Source of the DNA: an uncultured Prevotella sp.
Lineage (GTDB): Bacteria; Bacteroidota; Bacteroidia; Bacteroidales; Bacteroidaceae
Assembly: GCA_900542795.1 (NCBI GenBank)
Contig: UQPD01000077.1
Span: forward strand, 1 to 12,394
DNA: 12,394 nucleotides
Direction: 5' to 3'
Part shown: one piece after another, positions 1 through 7,075 of the stretch
How the letters are laid out: each line of letters begins with the position of its first letter
Position numbering within the stretch: position 1 is the stretch's first letter
Notes under the pieces: model-generated
Seen by the model: the letters and a program-made list of their open reading frames with translations, nothing else
What the model was told of the DNA's origin: nothing
Database searches by the model: none
Position numbers and translations under genes: made by a program

Positions 1-38
1 TAAGATCGTCGGCAGCGTCAGATGTGTATAAGAGACAG
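1..38 (+). other. Nextera read-1 adapter remnant (not genomic)
   Basis: Bases 6-19 (TCGTCGGCAGCGTC) plus 20-38 (AGATGTGTATAAGAGACAG) are exactly the Illumina Nextera i5-side adapter: sequencing-primer part followed by the 19-bp Tn5 mosaic end. The five bases before it (TAAGA) would be the end of the i5 index and fit index S517 (GCGTAAGA) as I remember the Illumina list. This is library-preparation sequence left in the assembly; genomic sequence starts at 39. It is not a natural transposon end. Confidence 0.97.
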
Positions 39-51
39 CCATAAATACCCC

Positions 52-78
52 CTTTCGGGGGTTGGCTGGCGCATGAGA
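52..78 (+). repeat. 27-bp direct repeat, copy A
   Basis: This is the first of three related direct repeats beginning CTTTCGGGG and aligning without gaps to 1382-1408 and 1571-1597; the shared tail is roughly TTGGGCTGGCGCATGAGA. In this copy the start can fold into a CCCCC-TTTC-GGGGG hairpin (48-61). It lies just outside the left arm of the inverted repeat around the integrase gene. The likely role is a recombinase binding or core site, but that is inference. Confidence 0.55.
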
Positions 79-85
79 ACCTCAA

Positions 86-121
86 TAGAATGTAATACTT
101 AATACTTAACACTTAATACTT
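86..121 (+). repeat. Left arm of 36-bp inverted repeat around integrase
   Basis: The arm contains TAGAATGT followed by four tandem 7-mers AATACTT (the third reads AACACTT). Its reverse complement is found at 1440-1475 with 33 of 36 positions identical, and the degenerate third 7-mer occupies the same place in both arms. The arm overlaps the last codons and the stop codon of the integrase (113-121), so gene end and repeat are physically linked. This suggests the arms and the gene form one unit of 1390 bp. Confidence 0.75.
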
Positions 122-1330
122 AATGATCTTCTGTATTATCATTTTGTTGGCTTCGTTGATGCGGGAGGTGTCGATGGAGTTGAGGTAGACTTGGGTGGTT
201 TTGAGGGAGGTGTGCCCCATGCCTTGACTGATGATGGCGATGGAGATGTTCATGTCTCGGGCTATGCTTGCCCAGGTGTGACGGGCTACGTAGGTGGTGA
301 GGGGCATTTGAAGTCCTATCATCTCTCCTATTTTCTTTAAGGCGCGATTGACGTTTTCTTGCATGCGCTGGTATTGTCTGTATTCTGTGCCGTCTTCGTG
401 AAGGATGATGGGGAATAGATAGGGACTATTTTGGGTTTGATGAGCATAACGGTCTACTACTTCTTGTTGTGCTTTTTCCCAAGCTATGGTGAGATATTGG
501 TTGGTCTTTTTACGACAATATGACAGCATGCCATTGCGGAGGTCGCTCTTTCGCAAATAGGCGATGTCAACAAAGGGCATGCCACGCATGTAGAAACTAA
601 ACATAAAGATGTCGCGTGCGAAGGAGAGGATATGGGATTCGGGGAGTTGTAATTGTGCTATGGCTTTGAGCGCTTTCTCGGAAATGGCACGTTTGGTGGT
701 TGGGACATAAGAGAGGCGTACGCTACTGAAAAGGTTGGAGTGGGTTAAATAGCCTTGGGGGATTGCCTTATATAATAAGGTGTTGAGGGTGCGCAGATAG
801 AAACGGATGCTGTTGGGTTGTAGTCGGCGATTGATGAGCCATGCTTCGTAACTTTCTATGATATCGGGGGTGAGCTGGGAGAAGGCGAGGTCTTTGTTTT
901 CGCGAAATTCTTTGAAGCGTCGGTAGGCACTGGCGTAATTGCGGGCTGTGCCTTGTCGCTTCATTTGCTCTTTTTTCGATATTTGTTGTTGAAGGAAGGT
1001 GAAGACGGTTTGGTAGGGAGCGAATGTTTGGAATACTTGACTGAGGGTTTCTAACGATGGTTGGGGATGGGTTGCTTGGATGGTGCTGAGATAGTCGGTG
1101 CGTTGTTTTAATTCCCAAGCAAGGGTGGATTGCATTTGCAACAAATATTCTCTACGCTCTCCGGATGGGGGGATTAACAGGGAGGCGGTTTGGCTATCCC
1201 ATTCTTTTTGAAGGAGATGGTGTGGGGTACGTATCCATTTTGTGTGGCGGTTGTGTATCAGTTGATAGTACAAGGTTCCTTCTGCATGGGGTATGGTGGA
1301 AGGACGGAATTTTAATTTTATGGTTATCAC
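113..1330 (-). CDS. Tyrosine recombinase / integrase, Bacteroidetes type
   Basis: This 405-residue protein is a site-specific tyrosine recombinase that would cut and rejoin DNA through a covalent phosphotyrosine. It shows the usual layout: arm-type DNA-binding domain (about 1-90, starting ITIKLKFRPS), SAM-like core-binding domain (about 105-205) and catalytic domain (about 215-395). Visible catalytic residues are R249 (MRGMPF), probably K275, R350 (YVARHTW), H373 (MGHTSL) and nucleophile Y382 (VYLNSID). The first residue of the HxxR box is Tyr347, a substitution I believe is frequent in Bacteroidetes integrases. The start is GTG at 1330: an in-frame stop lies nine codons upstream and the next Met is residue 66, which would remove most of the arm domain. 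Length is normal and the reading frame intact. It stands alone, without recognisable excisionase or cargo in the window, and is flanked by inverted and direct repeats. It could serve a mobile element or a local DNA inversion; the sequence does not decide. Confidence 0.93.
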   Translation of the reverse strand: MITIKLKFRPSTIPHAEGTLYYQLIHNRHTKWIRTPHHLLQKEWDSQTASLLIPPSGERREYLLQMQSTLAWELKQRTDYLSTIQATHPQPSLETLSQVFQTFAPYQTVFTFLQQQISKKEQMKRQGTARNYASAYRRFKEFRENKDLAFSQLTPDIIESYEAWLINRRLQPNSIRFYLRTLNTLLYKAIPQGYLTHSNLFSSVRLSYVPTTKRAISEKALKAIAQLQLPESHILSFARDIFMFSFYMRGMPFVDIAYLRKSDLRNGMLSYCRKKTNQYLTIAWEKAQQEVVDRYAHQTQNSPYLFPIILHEDGTEYRQYQRMQENVNRALKKIGEMIGLQMPLTTYVARHTWASIARDMNISIAIISQGMGHTSLKTTQVYLNSIDTSRINEANKMIIQKIIKY

Positions 1331-1381
1331 AGTTTTGTATTTATGGGTTGATTATAGTAATGTTCAAAAAAATAAATTGTG

Positions 1382-1408
1382 CTTTCGGGGTTAAGCTAGC
1401 GCATAAAG
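1382..1408 (+). repeat. 27-bp direct repeat, copy B
   Basis: This is the second copy of the CTTTCGGGG repeat, located between the integrase start and the right arm of the inverted repeat. Compared with copy A it keeps GCT, the GCGCAT core and the opening CTTTCGGGG, but lacks the complementary C-run needed for the strong hairpin seen in copy A. Confidence 0.5.
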
Positions 1409-1417
1409 CAATGTTTC

Positions 1418-1434
1418 GACATAAATGTCCATCA
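1418..1434 (+). repeat. 17-bp direct repeat, copy 1
   Basis: GACATAAATGTCCATCA is the first of three copies (also 1503-1519 and 1524-1540) with consensus GNCATAAATGNCCATCA. The copies sit 90-210 bp upstream of the integrase start and all point the same way. Short direct repeats next to an integrase with an arm-binding domain are typical of arm-type binding sites; here that role is inferred. The left part of this copy, GACATAAATGTC, is itself palindromic. Confidence 0.5.
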
Positions 1435-1439
1435 GATTT

Positions 1440-1475
1440 AAGTATTAAGTAATAAGTATTAAGTATTACAATCTA
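1440..1475 (-). repeat. Right arm of 36-bp inverted repeat around integrase
   Basis: Four tandem AAGTATT 7-mers (the second reads AAGTAAT) are followed by the complement of TAGATTGT. The reverse complement matches the left arm at 86-121 with three mismatches. It lies 110 bp upstream of the integrase start codon, so the two arms enclose the whole gene and its probable promoter region. Confidence 0.75.
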
Positions 1476-1502
1476 CTAAGCGAACAACTGTTTGTGTTTT
1501 TA

Positions 1503-1519
1503 GTCATAAATTGCCATCA
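1503..1519 (+). repeat. 17-bp direct repeat, copy 2
   Basis: GTCATAAATTGCCATCA is the second copy of the putative integrase arm-site repeat. It is separated from the third copy by only four bases, which gives a spacing of 21 bp, about two helical turns, between equivalent positions. Confidence 0.45.
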
Positions 1520-1523
1520 ATGA

Positions 1524-1540
1524 GGCATAAATGTTCATGA
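1524..1540 (+). repeat. 17-bp direct repeat, copy 3
   Basis: GGCATAAATGTTCATGA is the third and most divergent copy of the putative arm-site repeat, 31 bp before copy C of the 27-bp repeat family. Confidence 0.4.
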
Positions 1541-1570
1541 ATTATTTTTTTGAATTTCCAGGAATAACTC

Positions 1571-1597
1571 CTTTCGGGGTTGGGCTGATGCAAGAGA
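1571..1597 (+). repeat. 27-bp direct repeat, copy C
   Basis: This is the third copy of the CTTTCGGGG repeat, outside the inverted-repeat unit on the lon side. Here the start can fold as AACTCC-TTTC-GGGGTT (1566-1581, one G-T pair), so the hairpin potential of copy A is kept although the sequence differs. Confidence 0.5.
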
Positions 1598-1900
1598 TGT
1601 TGATGGGGAAATAAAGGTATATATATAGGAACGCGCGCGAGGGATGATCATATTTAAGTTTATGAGTGTTCATGATAATATTCGTTTAAGTGTCATAAAC
1701 TTACGCCAAATGGGTAAGAGAATTAAGCCAAATTGGGTAATATCGATATTTTATCTCGTTAACTATACTGCCTTTTCTATGCTCTTAACTGCGTATATGT
1801 GGGTTACATTTTTCGCTTTACTTCCCCTCAAAATCATTAGAACTATCTTTTCATTTCCTTTTTAAAAAGAAGCAAATCATGAAATGCAATAAAAAAGTTG

Positions 1901-1908
1901 TATTTTTG
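1901..1908 (+). promoter_or_regulatory. Possible -7 promoter element for lon cluster
   Basis: TATTTTTG matches the Bacteroidetes primary sigma factor -7 consensus TAnnTTTG. A clear TTTG at -33 is not present at the usual distance, so the site is tentative. It would give lon a leader of roughly 210 nt and could drive the whole lon-tgt-permease-helicase cluster. Confidence 0.35.
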
Positions 1909-1950
1909 CACACTGTATGTCTAATTCTTCTTTAGGATGGGAAAATAAAT

Positions 1951-1967
1951 GTTCTATCTGACAGAAC
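1951..1967. promoter_or_regulatory. 17-bp palindrome in lon leader (operator-like)
   Basis: GTTCTATCTGACAGAAC is a near-perfect inverted repeat: seven of eight base pairs match around a central T, with one mismatch. It lies about 45 bp downstream of the possible lon promoter and 160 bp before the lon start. Size and symmetry fit a binding site for a dimeric repressor, or a short RNA hairpin; no regulator is identifiable. Confidence 0.35.
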
Positions 1968-2126
1968 TTGTTTAGGCACAAGGTTTGCATGTAGGTAAAA
2001 ACTATGTGTGGCTTTTGGGAAGCAAAAACACAGGTATACAATTTTACTCTATATACATATAGCAAACAATAGCACAATCTTTTGCGCGTAGCCTTTTACC
2101 ATGCAGCGCACCGATAATTCACGAAT

Positions 2127-4661
2127 ATGAACATGAACGATAATAATCAAACTCCATTTTCGCTTGTAGCCGACTTCGAAGGCGATATGAGCGCATTGTT
2201 GCAAACTCCCTTTAAGGGTAAACTGCCTGTGTTGGCACTGCGCAACATGATGCTCTTCCCTGGGGTAGTAGGCACGGTTACTGTTGGCCGTGCTATGAGT
2301 CTGAAGGTGGTGACACAATCGCTCAGCAAAGGCACTCTTATTGCCGTAGCTGCTCAGAAAGACGGTGAGGTGGATGACCCTAATCGTAACGACTTATACG
2401 ACGAGGGCGTGGTGGCTCGCGTTATGCGTGTGATTGAAATGCCAAACCACACAAGCACTGCTATTTTGCAAACTTATGGTGCTATTAAACTGGGCGCTAT
2501 TAGCAAACGAGGCGGTGTGATGCGTGTGGAGGCTGAACCTGTTGCTGAGGATTTGACTAAACAGGATGATGAGGATTACAAGGCTTTGGTGGATTCTTGC
2601 CGAGACCATGTGGTGCGTTTGCTGAAATTGGGCGAAGGCATTCGCTCGGAAGAGGCGACCTTTGCTTTGCGCAATATCAAGCACCCAGTGTTCTTGCTGA
2701 ACTTTATCTGTTCGAATATGCGCTTGGAACAGAATGAGCGCTATGACTTGTTTACGCAGCACAATATATATGAACGCGCGATGATGTTGCTGAAACTGTT
2801 GAGCCGTGACTGCCAGTTGGCTGAACTGAAACGCAATATCGAAACACAAACGCGCCAAGAACTCGAACAGCAACAACGTGAGTACTTCTTGCACCAACAA
2901 ATTCGTAACATTCAGAGTGAGTTGGGCGAGGATAACGAAGGGGATGCTGCTGAATTGGAGAAGAAGGCTGAGGGTATGGACTTGCCCGAAAAGGTGCGCG
3001 AGATTTTTAAACGCGAACTTAATAAGTTTAAGCGCGTTAATCCGCAGTCGCCTGATTATGGTGTGCAACTTACTTACTTGCAAACCATGCTTTCGTTGCC
3101 TTGGGGCATCCAAACCGAGGATAACTTGAACATTAAGAATGCAAGTCACATTCTTGACCGTGACCACTATGGCATGGAGAAGGTGAAGGAGCGCATTCTG
3201 GAACATCTTGCTACTTTGCGCTACCGCCAGTCGGAGAAGGCTCCTATTCTTTGTTTGGTAGGTCCTCCGGGTGTTGGTAAGACTTCATTGGGACGCAGCA
3301 TTGCCGAGGCTATTGGTCGTAAATATGTGCGCATTTCTTTGGGTGGTGTACACGATGAAGCTGAAATTCGCGGTCATCGCCGTACTTATGTTGGGGCTAT
3401 GCCTGGACGTATTGTAAAGGCTATGATTAAAGCGGAGTCTAACAATCCGCTCTTTGTGCTTGATGAGGTGGACAAGGTTTCGGAGAACAACTACAATGGC
3501 GATCCGAATAGTGCCTTACTGGAAGTGCTTGACCCTGAACAGAATAGCAGTTTCCACGACAACTATTTGGACTTGGACTATGACCTTTCGAAGGTTTTCT
3601 TTATTGCTACTGCCAATAGTTTGCAAACTATTCCTCGTCCCCTACTCGACCGTATGGAGGTGATTAACGTGGAGGGGTATCTTACGGAGGAGAAAAAGGA
3701 GATTGCACGCCGACACCTTATTCCTAAAGAACAAAATGAATATGACTTTGGCAAGGATGGTAAGTTGAAGTTTACGCCTGCTGCCATTGAGTTTATTATT
3801 GAAAAATATACGCGCGAAAGTGGTGTGCGTCAGCTTGAGAAGCAGATTGACAAGATTTTCCGCAAGGTGGCTTATCTCACTTCGACGAGCGAGGATGGTG
3901 AAATGCCTTTTGCAGGCAAAAGCATTAAGCCTGCTGATGTTGAAACGCTATTGGGCAAGCCTTTGTTTAGTCGCGATAAATATCAAGGCAATAAATATGC
4001 GGGCGTGGTAACGGGCTTGGCATGGACGGCTGTTGGTGGCGAAATTTTGTTTATTGAAACCAGTGTGAGCCGTAGCAAGGGTGGTAAACTTACGCTTACG
4101 GGTAACTTGGGCGATGTGATGAAGGAGAGTGCCGTATTGGCATTGGAATATATCCGCGCACATGCTGACACGTTGGGTATTGACCACCGCGTGTTTGACC
4201 ATTGGGGTGTACACATTCACGTGCCTGAGGGTGCTACGCCTAAAGATGGTCCTTCGGCTGGTATCACAATTGCTACTTCGATTGCCTCGGCTTTGACGCA
4301 ACGCCGTGTACGCGACCATATTGCCATGACGGGCGAGATTACGTTGCGTGGCAGAGTGTTACCTGTTGGCGGTATTAAAGAGAAAATTTTGGCTGCCAAA
4401 CGTGCTGGCATTACTGACATTATGATTTCGGAAGAGAACCGCAAGGATATTGAAGAAATCAATGAGAAGTATGTGGATGGATTGACTTTCCACTTTGTTG
4501 AGGATGTGCAAGACGTGTTACGCTTTGCCTTGCTCAAAGAGAAGGTGGAGGGTGCCATCGACTTGAACCAAGCACTCGATGAAGGTAATGCGAACGAACA
4601 ATCATCTCTAAAAGACACTAAAAGCGATGTGGCCGTTAGGCTATTGAAGGAAAAAGAATGA
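2127..4661 (+). CDS. lon: ATP-dependent protease Lon
   Basis: Lon degrades misfolded and regulatory proteins in the cytoplasm as a hexameric ring. The 844 residues match the bacterial LonA layout: N-terminal substrate-binding domain (about 30-240, starting LPVLALRNMMLFPG), coiled-coil helical region (about 240-300), AAA+ module with Walker A GPPGVGKT (379-386), Walker B FVLDEVDK (D446, E447) and arginine region RPLLDRM (504-510), then the C-terminal protease domain. The catalytic dyad is S710 in PKDGPSAG and K753 in GGIKEKILAAK. All key residues are present. The start ATG at 2127 is preceded by A/T-rich sequence without a Shine-Dalgarno box; a second ATG two codons later is possible. The stop overlaps the tgt start (ATGA), so the two genes are translationally coupled. 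A palindrome and a possible promoter lie in the 200-nt leader. Confidence 0.99.
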   Translation: MNMNDNNQTPFSLVADFEGDMSALLQTPFKGKLPVLALRNMMLFPGVVGTVTVGRAMSLKVVTQSLSKGTLIAVAAQKDGEVDDPNRNDLYDEGVVARVMRVIEMPNHTSTAILQTYGAIKLGAISKRGGVMRVEAEPVAEDLTKQDDEDYKALVDSCRDHVVRLLKLGEGIRSEEATFALRNIKHPVFLLNFICSNMRLEQNERYDLFTQHNIYERAMMLLKLLSRDCQLAELKRNIETQTRQELEQQQREYFLHQQIRNIQSELGEDNEGDAAELEKKAEGMDLPEKVREIFKRELNKFKRVNPQSPDYGVQLTYLQTMLSLPWGIQTEDNLNIKNASHILDRDHYGMEKVKERILEHLATLRYRQSEKAPILCLVGPPGVGKTSLGRSIAEAIGRKYVRISLGGVHDEAEIRGHRRTYVGAMPGRIVKAMIKAESNNPLFVLDEVDKVSENNYNGDPNSALLEVLDPEQNSSFHDNYLDLDYDLSKVFFIATANSLQTIPRPLLDRMEVINVEGYLTEEKKEIARRHLIPKEQNEYDFGKDGKLKFTPAAIEFIIEKYTRESGVRQLEKQIDKIFRKVAYLTSTSEDGEMPFAGKSIKPADVETLLGKPLFSRDKYQGNKYAGVVTGLAWTAVGGEILFIETSVSRSKGGKLTLTGNLGDVMKESAVLALEYIRAHADTLGIDHRVFDHWGVHIHVPEGATPKDGPSAGITIATSIASALTQRRVRDHIAMTGEITLRGRVLPVGGIKEKILAAKRAGITDIMISEENRKDIEEINEKYVDGLTFHFVEDVQDVLRFALLKEKVEGAIDLNQALDEGNANEQSSLKDTKSDVAVRLLKEKE

Positions 4662-5782
4662 AATACGAACTGCAACATACTGACGGCGCTGCACGTGCCG
4701 GACTGATTACGACAGACCATGGACAAATTCACACGCCTATATTTATGCCTGTGGGCACTTTGGGCAGTGTAAAGGGGGTGCACTTGCACGAGATTAAGGA
4801 CGACATCAATGCCGAAATTATCTTGGGCAACACGTATCACTTGTACTTGCGTCCTGGACTCGAAATATTAGAGAAAGCTGGCGGTTTGCATAAGTTTAAT
4901 GGTTTTGACCGTCCGATGCTTACTGACAGTGGGGGCTTTCAAGTGTTTTCGCTTTCGGGCATTCGCAAACTCTCGGAGGAGGGCTGCGAATTTCGTTCGC
5001 ACATTGATGGCAGCAAGCACTTTTTCTCGCCTGAGAGGGTGATGGACATTGAGCGTACGATTGGTGCCGACATTATGATGGCATTCGACGAATGTCCTCC
5101 GGGTACGGCTGACTATGCGTATGCTCGCAAGAGTTTGGACTTGACGCATGGATGGATGAAGCGTTGCTGGAAGCGCTTTCATGAAACGGAACCGAAGTAT
5201 GGCTACAGTCAGGCTCTATTCCCTATTGTGCAAGGTTGTGTATATAAGGACTTGCGACAGGAGAGTGCCAAGTTTATGACGGACTTGGGTGCTGAGGGAT
5301 ATGCCATTGGCGGATTGGCTGTGGGTGAACCTGCTGAGGTGATGTATGACATGATTGAGGTGGTGAATGACATTTTGCCAACTGACCGTCCGCGTTACTT
5401 GATGGGTGTGGGTACGCCTGTTAATATTCTTGAGGGTATTGAACGAGGTGTGGACATGTTTGACTGTGTGATGCCTACACGCAACGGACGAAATGCTTGC
5501 CTGTTCACTGCCGAGGGCATTATCAATATGCGTAATGCTAAATGGGCTGACTGCTTTGAACCTGTTGACCCCATGGGACATTGTTTTGCCGATGTGCAAT
5601 ATACGAAAGCTTATTTGCACCACTTGTTTAAAGCGAAGGAATTGTTGGCTATGCAAATTGCCTCAATCCACAACTTGAGTTTCTACCTCTGGTTGGTGCG
5701 TGAGGCACGCAAACAGATTTTGGCGAACAACTTTGGTCCGTGGAAACGCGAGATGGTTGAAAAACTGAGCCGAAAGCTCTAA
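4658..5782 (+). CDS. tgt: Queuine/preQ1 tRNA-guanine transglycosylase
   Basis: This enzyme exchanges guanine at the wobble position of tRNAs with GUN anticodons (Asp, Asn, His, Tyr) for preQ1, the base-insertion step of queuosine synthesis. The 374-residue length is normal. Visible residues: D90 in LTDSGGFQ (general base), D144 in AFDEC, Q192 in VQGCVY, GG at 218-219 and the nucleophile D269 in FDCVMPTRNGRN. The region that carries the CxCxxC zinc ligands in E. coli reads DPMGHCFADVQY (304-315), so only C309 of the three cysteines remains; H338 (SIHNL) is kept. This may be lineage-typical. The start overlaps the lon stop by 4 nt, and the next gene begins 10 nt after the stop, so it is the middle gene of an operon. 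Confidence 0.98.
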   Translation: MKYELQHTDGAARAGLITTDHGQIHTPIFMPVGTLGSVKGVHLHEIKDDINAEIILGNTYHLYLRPGLEILEKAGGLHKFNGFDRPMLTDSGGFQVFSLSGIRKLSEEGCEFRSHIDGSKHFFSPERVMDIERTIGADIMMAFDECPPGTADYAYARKSLDLTHGWMKRCWKRFHETEPKYGYSQALFPIVQGCVYKDLRQESAKFMTDLGAEGYAIGGLAVGEPAEVMYDMIEVVNDILPTDRPRYLMGVGTPVNILEGIERGVDMFDCVMPTRNGRNACLFTAEGIINMRNAKWADCFEPVDPMGHCFADVQYTKAYLHHLFKAKELLAMQIASIHNLSFYLWLVREARKQILANNFGPWKREMVEKLSRKL

Positions 5783-5792
5783 GAATGGTCAC

Positions 5793-7022
5793 ATGTTGAA
5801 AAAGTTTTTTGAAAAAATAAAGAACTACTTGCTACTCCCTGCCCGACAAAAGTCGAGCGGGGAGTTGGCGGTTGCTGATAGGGATGCTCAAACAGCGTCT
5901 GCTAAACCAAAGGATAAGCATGGACATAAGCCTTTGCTTGGTAGGTTGGACCGTTACATCATCGTTAAGTTTATCAGCACTTACATCTTTCTCATTGCCA
6001 TCATTATTGTGATTGCGGTGATCTTTGACTTTAACGAGAACATTGACAAACTCACGCAGAGTCATGCCTCGGCACTGAAGATTGCGCAATATTATGGCAA
6101 CTTTGTGCCTTACTTTGCCAACCTTTTTAGTCCGCTCTTTGTGTTTATTGCCGTTATCTTCTTTACCTCGAAATTGGCTGACAAGAGCGAGATTATTGCA
6201 ATGAAGAGTACGGGCATGAGCTTTAAGCGATTGTTGAGGCCTTACATGTTTACGGCTGCGTTGATTGCTGCCAGTACTTTTGCTTTGGGAGCTTATGTCA
6301 TTCCGAAGAGTAATGTGGCACGTGTGAACTTTCAGAATCGTTACATCAAGAAGAAGACTGACATTACGTCGGTGGACAATGTGCAGATGCAAGTGGACAC
6401 GGGTGTTGTGGCTTACATTACGCACTTTGACAATGTGACGAAGAGTGGCTATGGTTTCTCGCTCGATAAGTTTGTGGAGAAGAAGTTGGTGTCGCATCTC
6501 ACGGCACAAAGCATTCAATATGACACGTTGTCGGATCATCGCTTTTCGTGGACGCTGCGTTCTTACGAAATTCGTACGCTTAAGGGTATGCGTGAGGTGT
6601 TGAAACGTGGCGAACGCATTGACACGACGATTGTGATGGAGCCGAAGGACTTCTTTTATGTGCGTGACCAGGAGCAGACGCTTACGTTGCCTGAGCTGCG
6701 TGAGTTTATTGACAGACAGAAGTTGCGTGGTGTGTCGAACATTAGTAAGTATGAAGTGGAATACTACAAACGTTTTGCAATGCCCTTTGCTGCTTTTATC
6801 CTTACGATTATAGGTGTATGTCTTTCAAGCCAGAAACGTAAGGGGGGTATGGGTATTAGTTTAGGTGCTGGATTGGCATTGAGTTTTGCTTATATTCTGT
6901 TTCAAACAATTTCTGCCTCGTTTGCTAACAATGCGGGACTGGATGCCTCGGTTGCAGTGTGGATTCCCAACGTGGTGTTTGCTATCATTGCTTTGGTGCT
7001 TTACCGTCGCACACCACAATAA
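5793..7022 (+). CDS. LptF/LptG-family LPS export permease
   Basis: The 409-residue membrane protein belongs to the YjgP/YjgQ (LptF/LptG) family, the inner-membrane part of the ABC transporter that extracts lipopolysaccharide and sends it to the outer membrane. It shows the family's six-helix pattern: helices near 57-79, 106-126, 151-170, then a periplasmic beta-rich domain (about 175-325), then helices near 329-346, 353-375 and 384-404. The typical start LDRYIIVKF occurs only at residue 52; about 50 extra residues precede it, rich in K, A and S. No alternative Met lies between, and an ATG at 5785 runs into a stop, so the ATG at 5793 is the best start. It follows tgt by 10 nt. Whether it plays the LptF or LptG role cannot be told from sequence alone; the ATPase LptB is not in the window. 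Confidence 0.92.
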   Translation: MLKKFFEKIKNYLLLPARQKSSGELAVADRDAQTASAKPKDKHGHKPLLGRLDRYIIVKFISTYIFLIAIIIVIAVIFDFNENIDKLTQSHASALKIAQYYGNFVPYFANLFSPLFVFIAVIFFTSKLADKSEIIAMKSTGMSFKRLLRPYMFTAALIAASTFALGAYVIPKSNVARVNFQNRYIKKKTDITSVDNVQMQVDTGVVAYITHFDNVTKSGYGFSLDKFVEKKLVSHLTAQSIQYDTLSDHRFSWTLRSYEIRTLKGMREVLKRGERIDTTIVMEPKDFFYVRDQEQTLTLPELREFIDRQKLRGVSNISKYEVEYYKRFAMPFAAFILTIIGVCLSSQKRKGGMGISLGAGLALSFAYILFQTISASFANNAGLDASVAVWIPNVVFAIIALVLYRRTPQ

Positions 7023-7075
7023 GTAGGGTTCTAATTCATAAAATATGCCCTAAACACAAAAACTAAGAATTATAA

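Larger units (their letters stand above)
1331..2126. other. Repeat-rich intergenic region between integrase and lon
   Basis: About 800 bp between two divergently oriented genes with no convincing coding sequence. It holds the integrase-side repeats, an alternating TATATATATA tract (1618-1627) closely followed by CGCGCGCG (1632-1639), and the lon leader. A 73-codon frame on the plus strand at 1644-1865 would encode a small protein with one hydrophobic stretch, but it resembles nothing I know and I do not call it. No tRNA or other structured RNA gene is visible. Confidence 0.6.

Noticed and set aside
52..1597. CRISPR array from the repeated 27-bp and 17-bp units
   Set aside because: Spacing is irregular, copies are few and divergent, and no cas genes are present.
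1644..1865. 73-codon plus-strand frame with one hydrophobic stretch
   Set aside because: It lies in A/T-rich repeat-bearing intergenic DNA, resembles no family I know and has no supporting context; kept only as a note in the intergenic entry.
2394..3206. 270-codon minus-strand frame inside lon
   Set aside because: It is antisense to the conserved Lon N-terminal and central region and has the composition of a codon shadow.
7024..7053. TAGGG...CCCTA pairing before the helicase gene
   Set aside because: Only 5 bp with a loop of about 20 nt; too weak to call a terminator or riboswitch.
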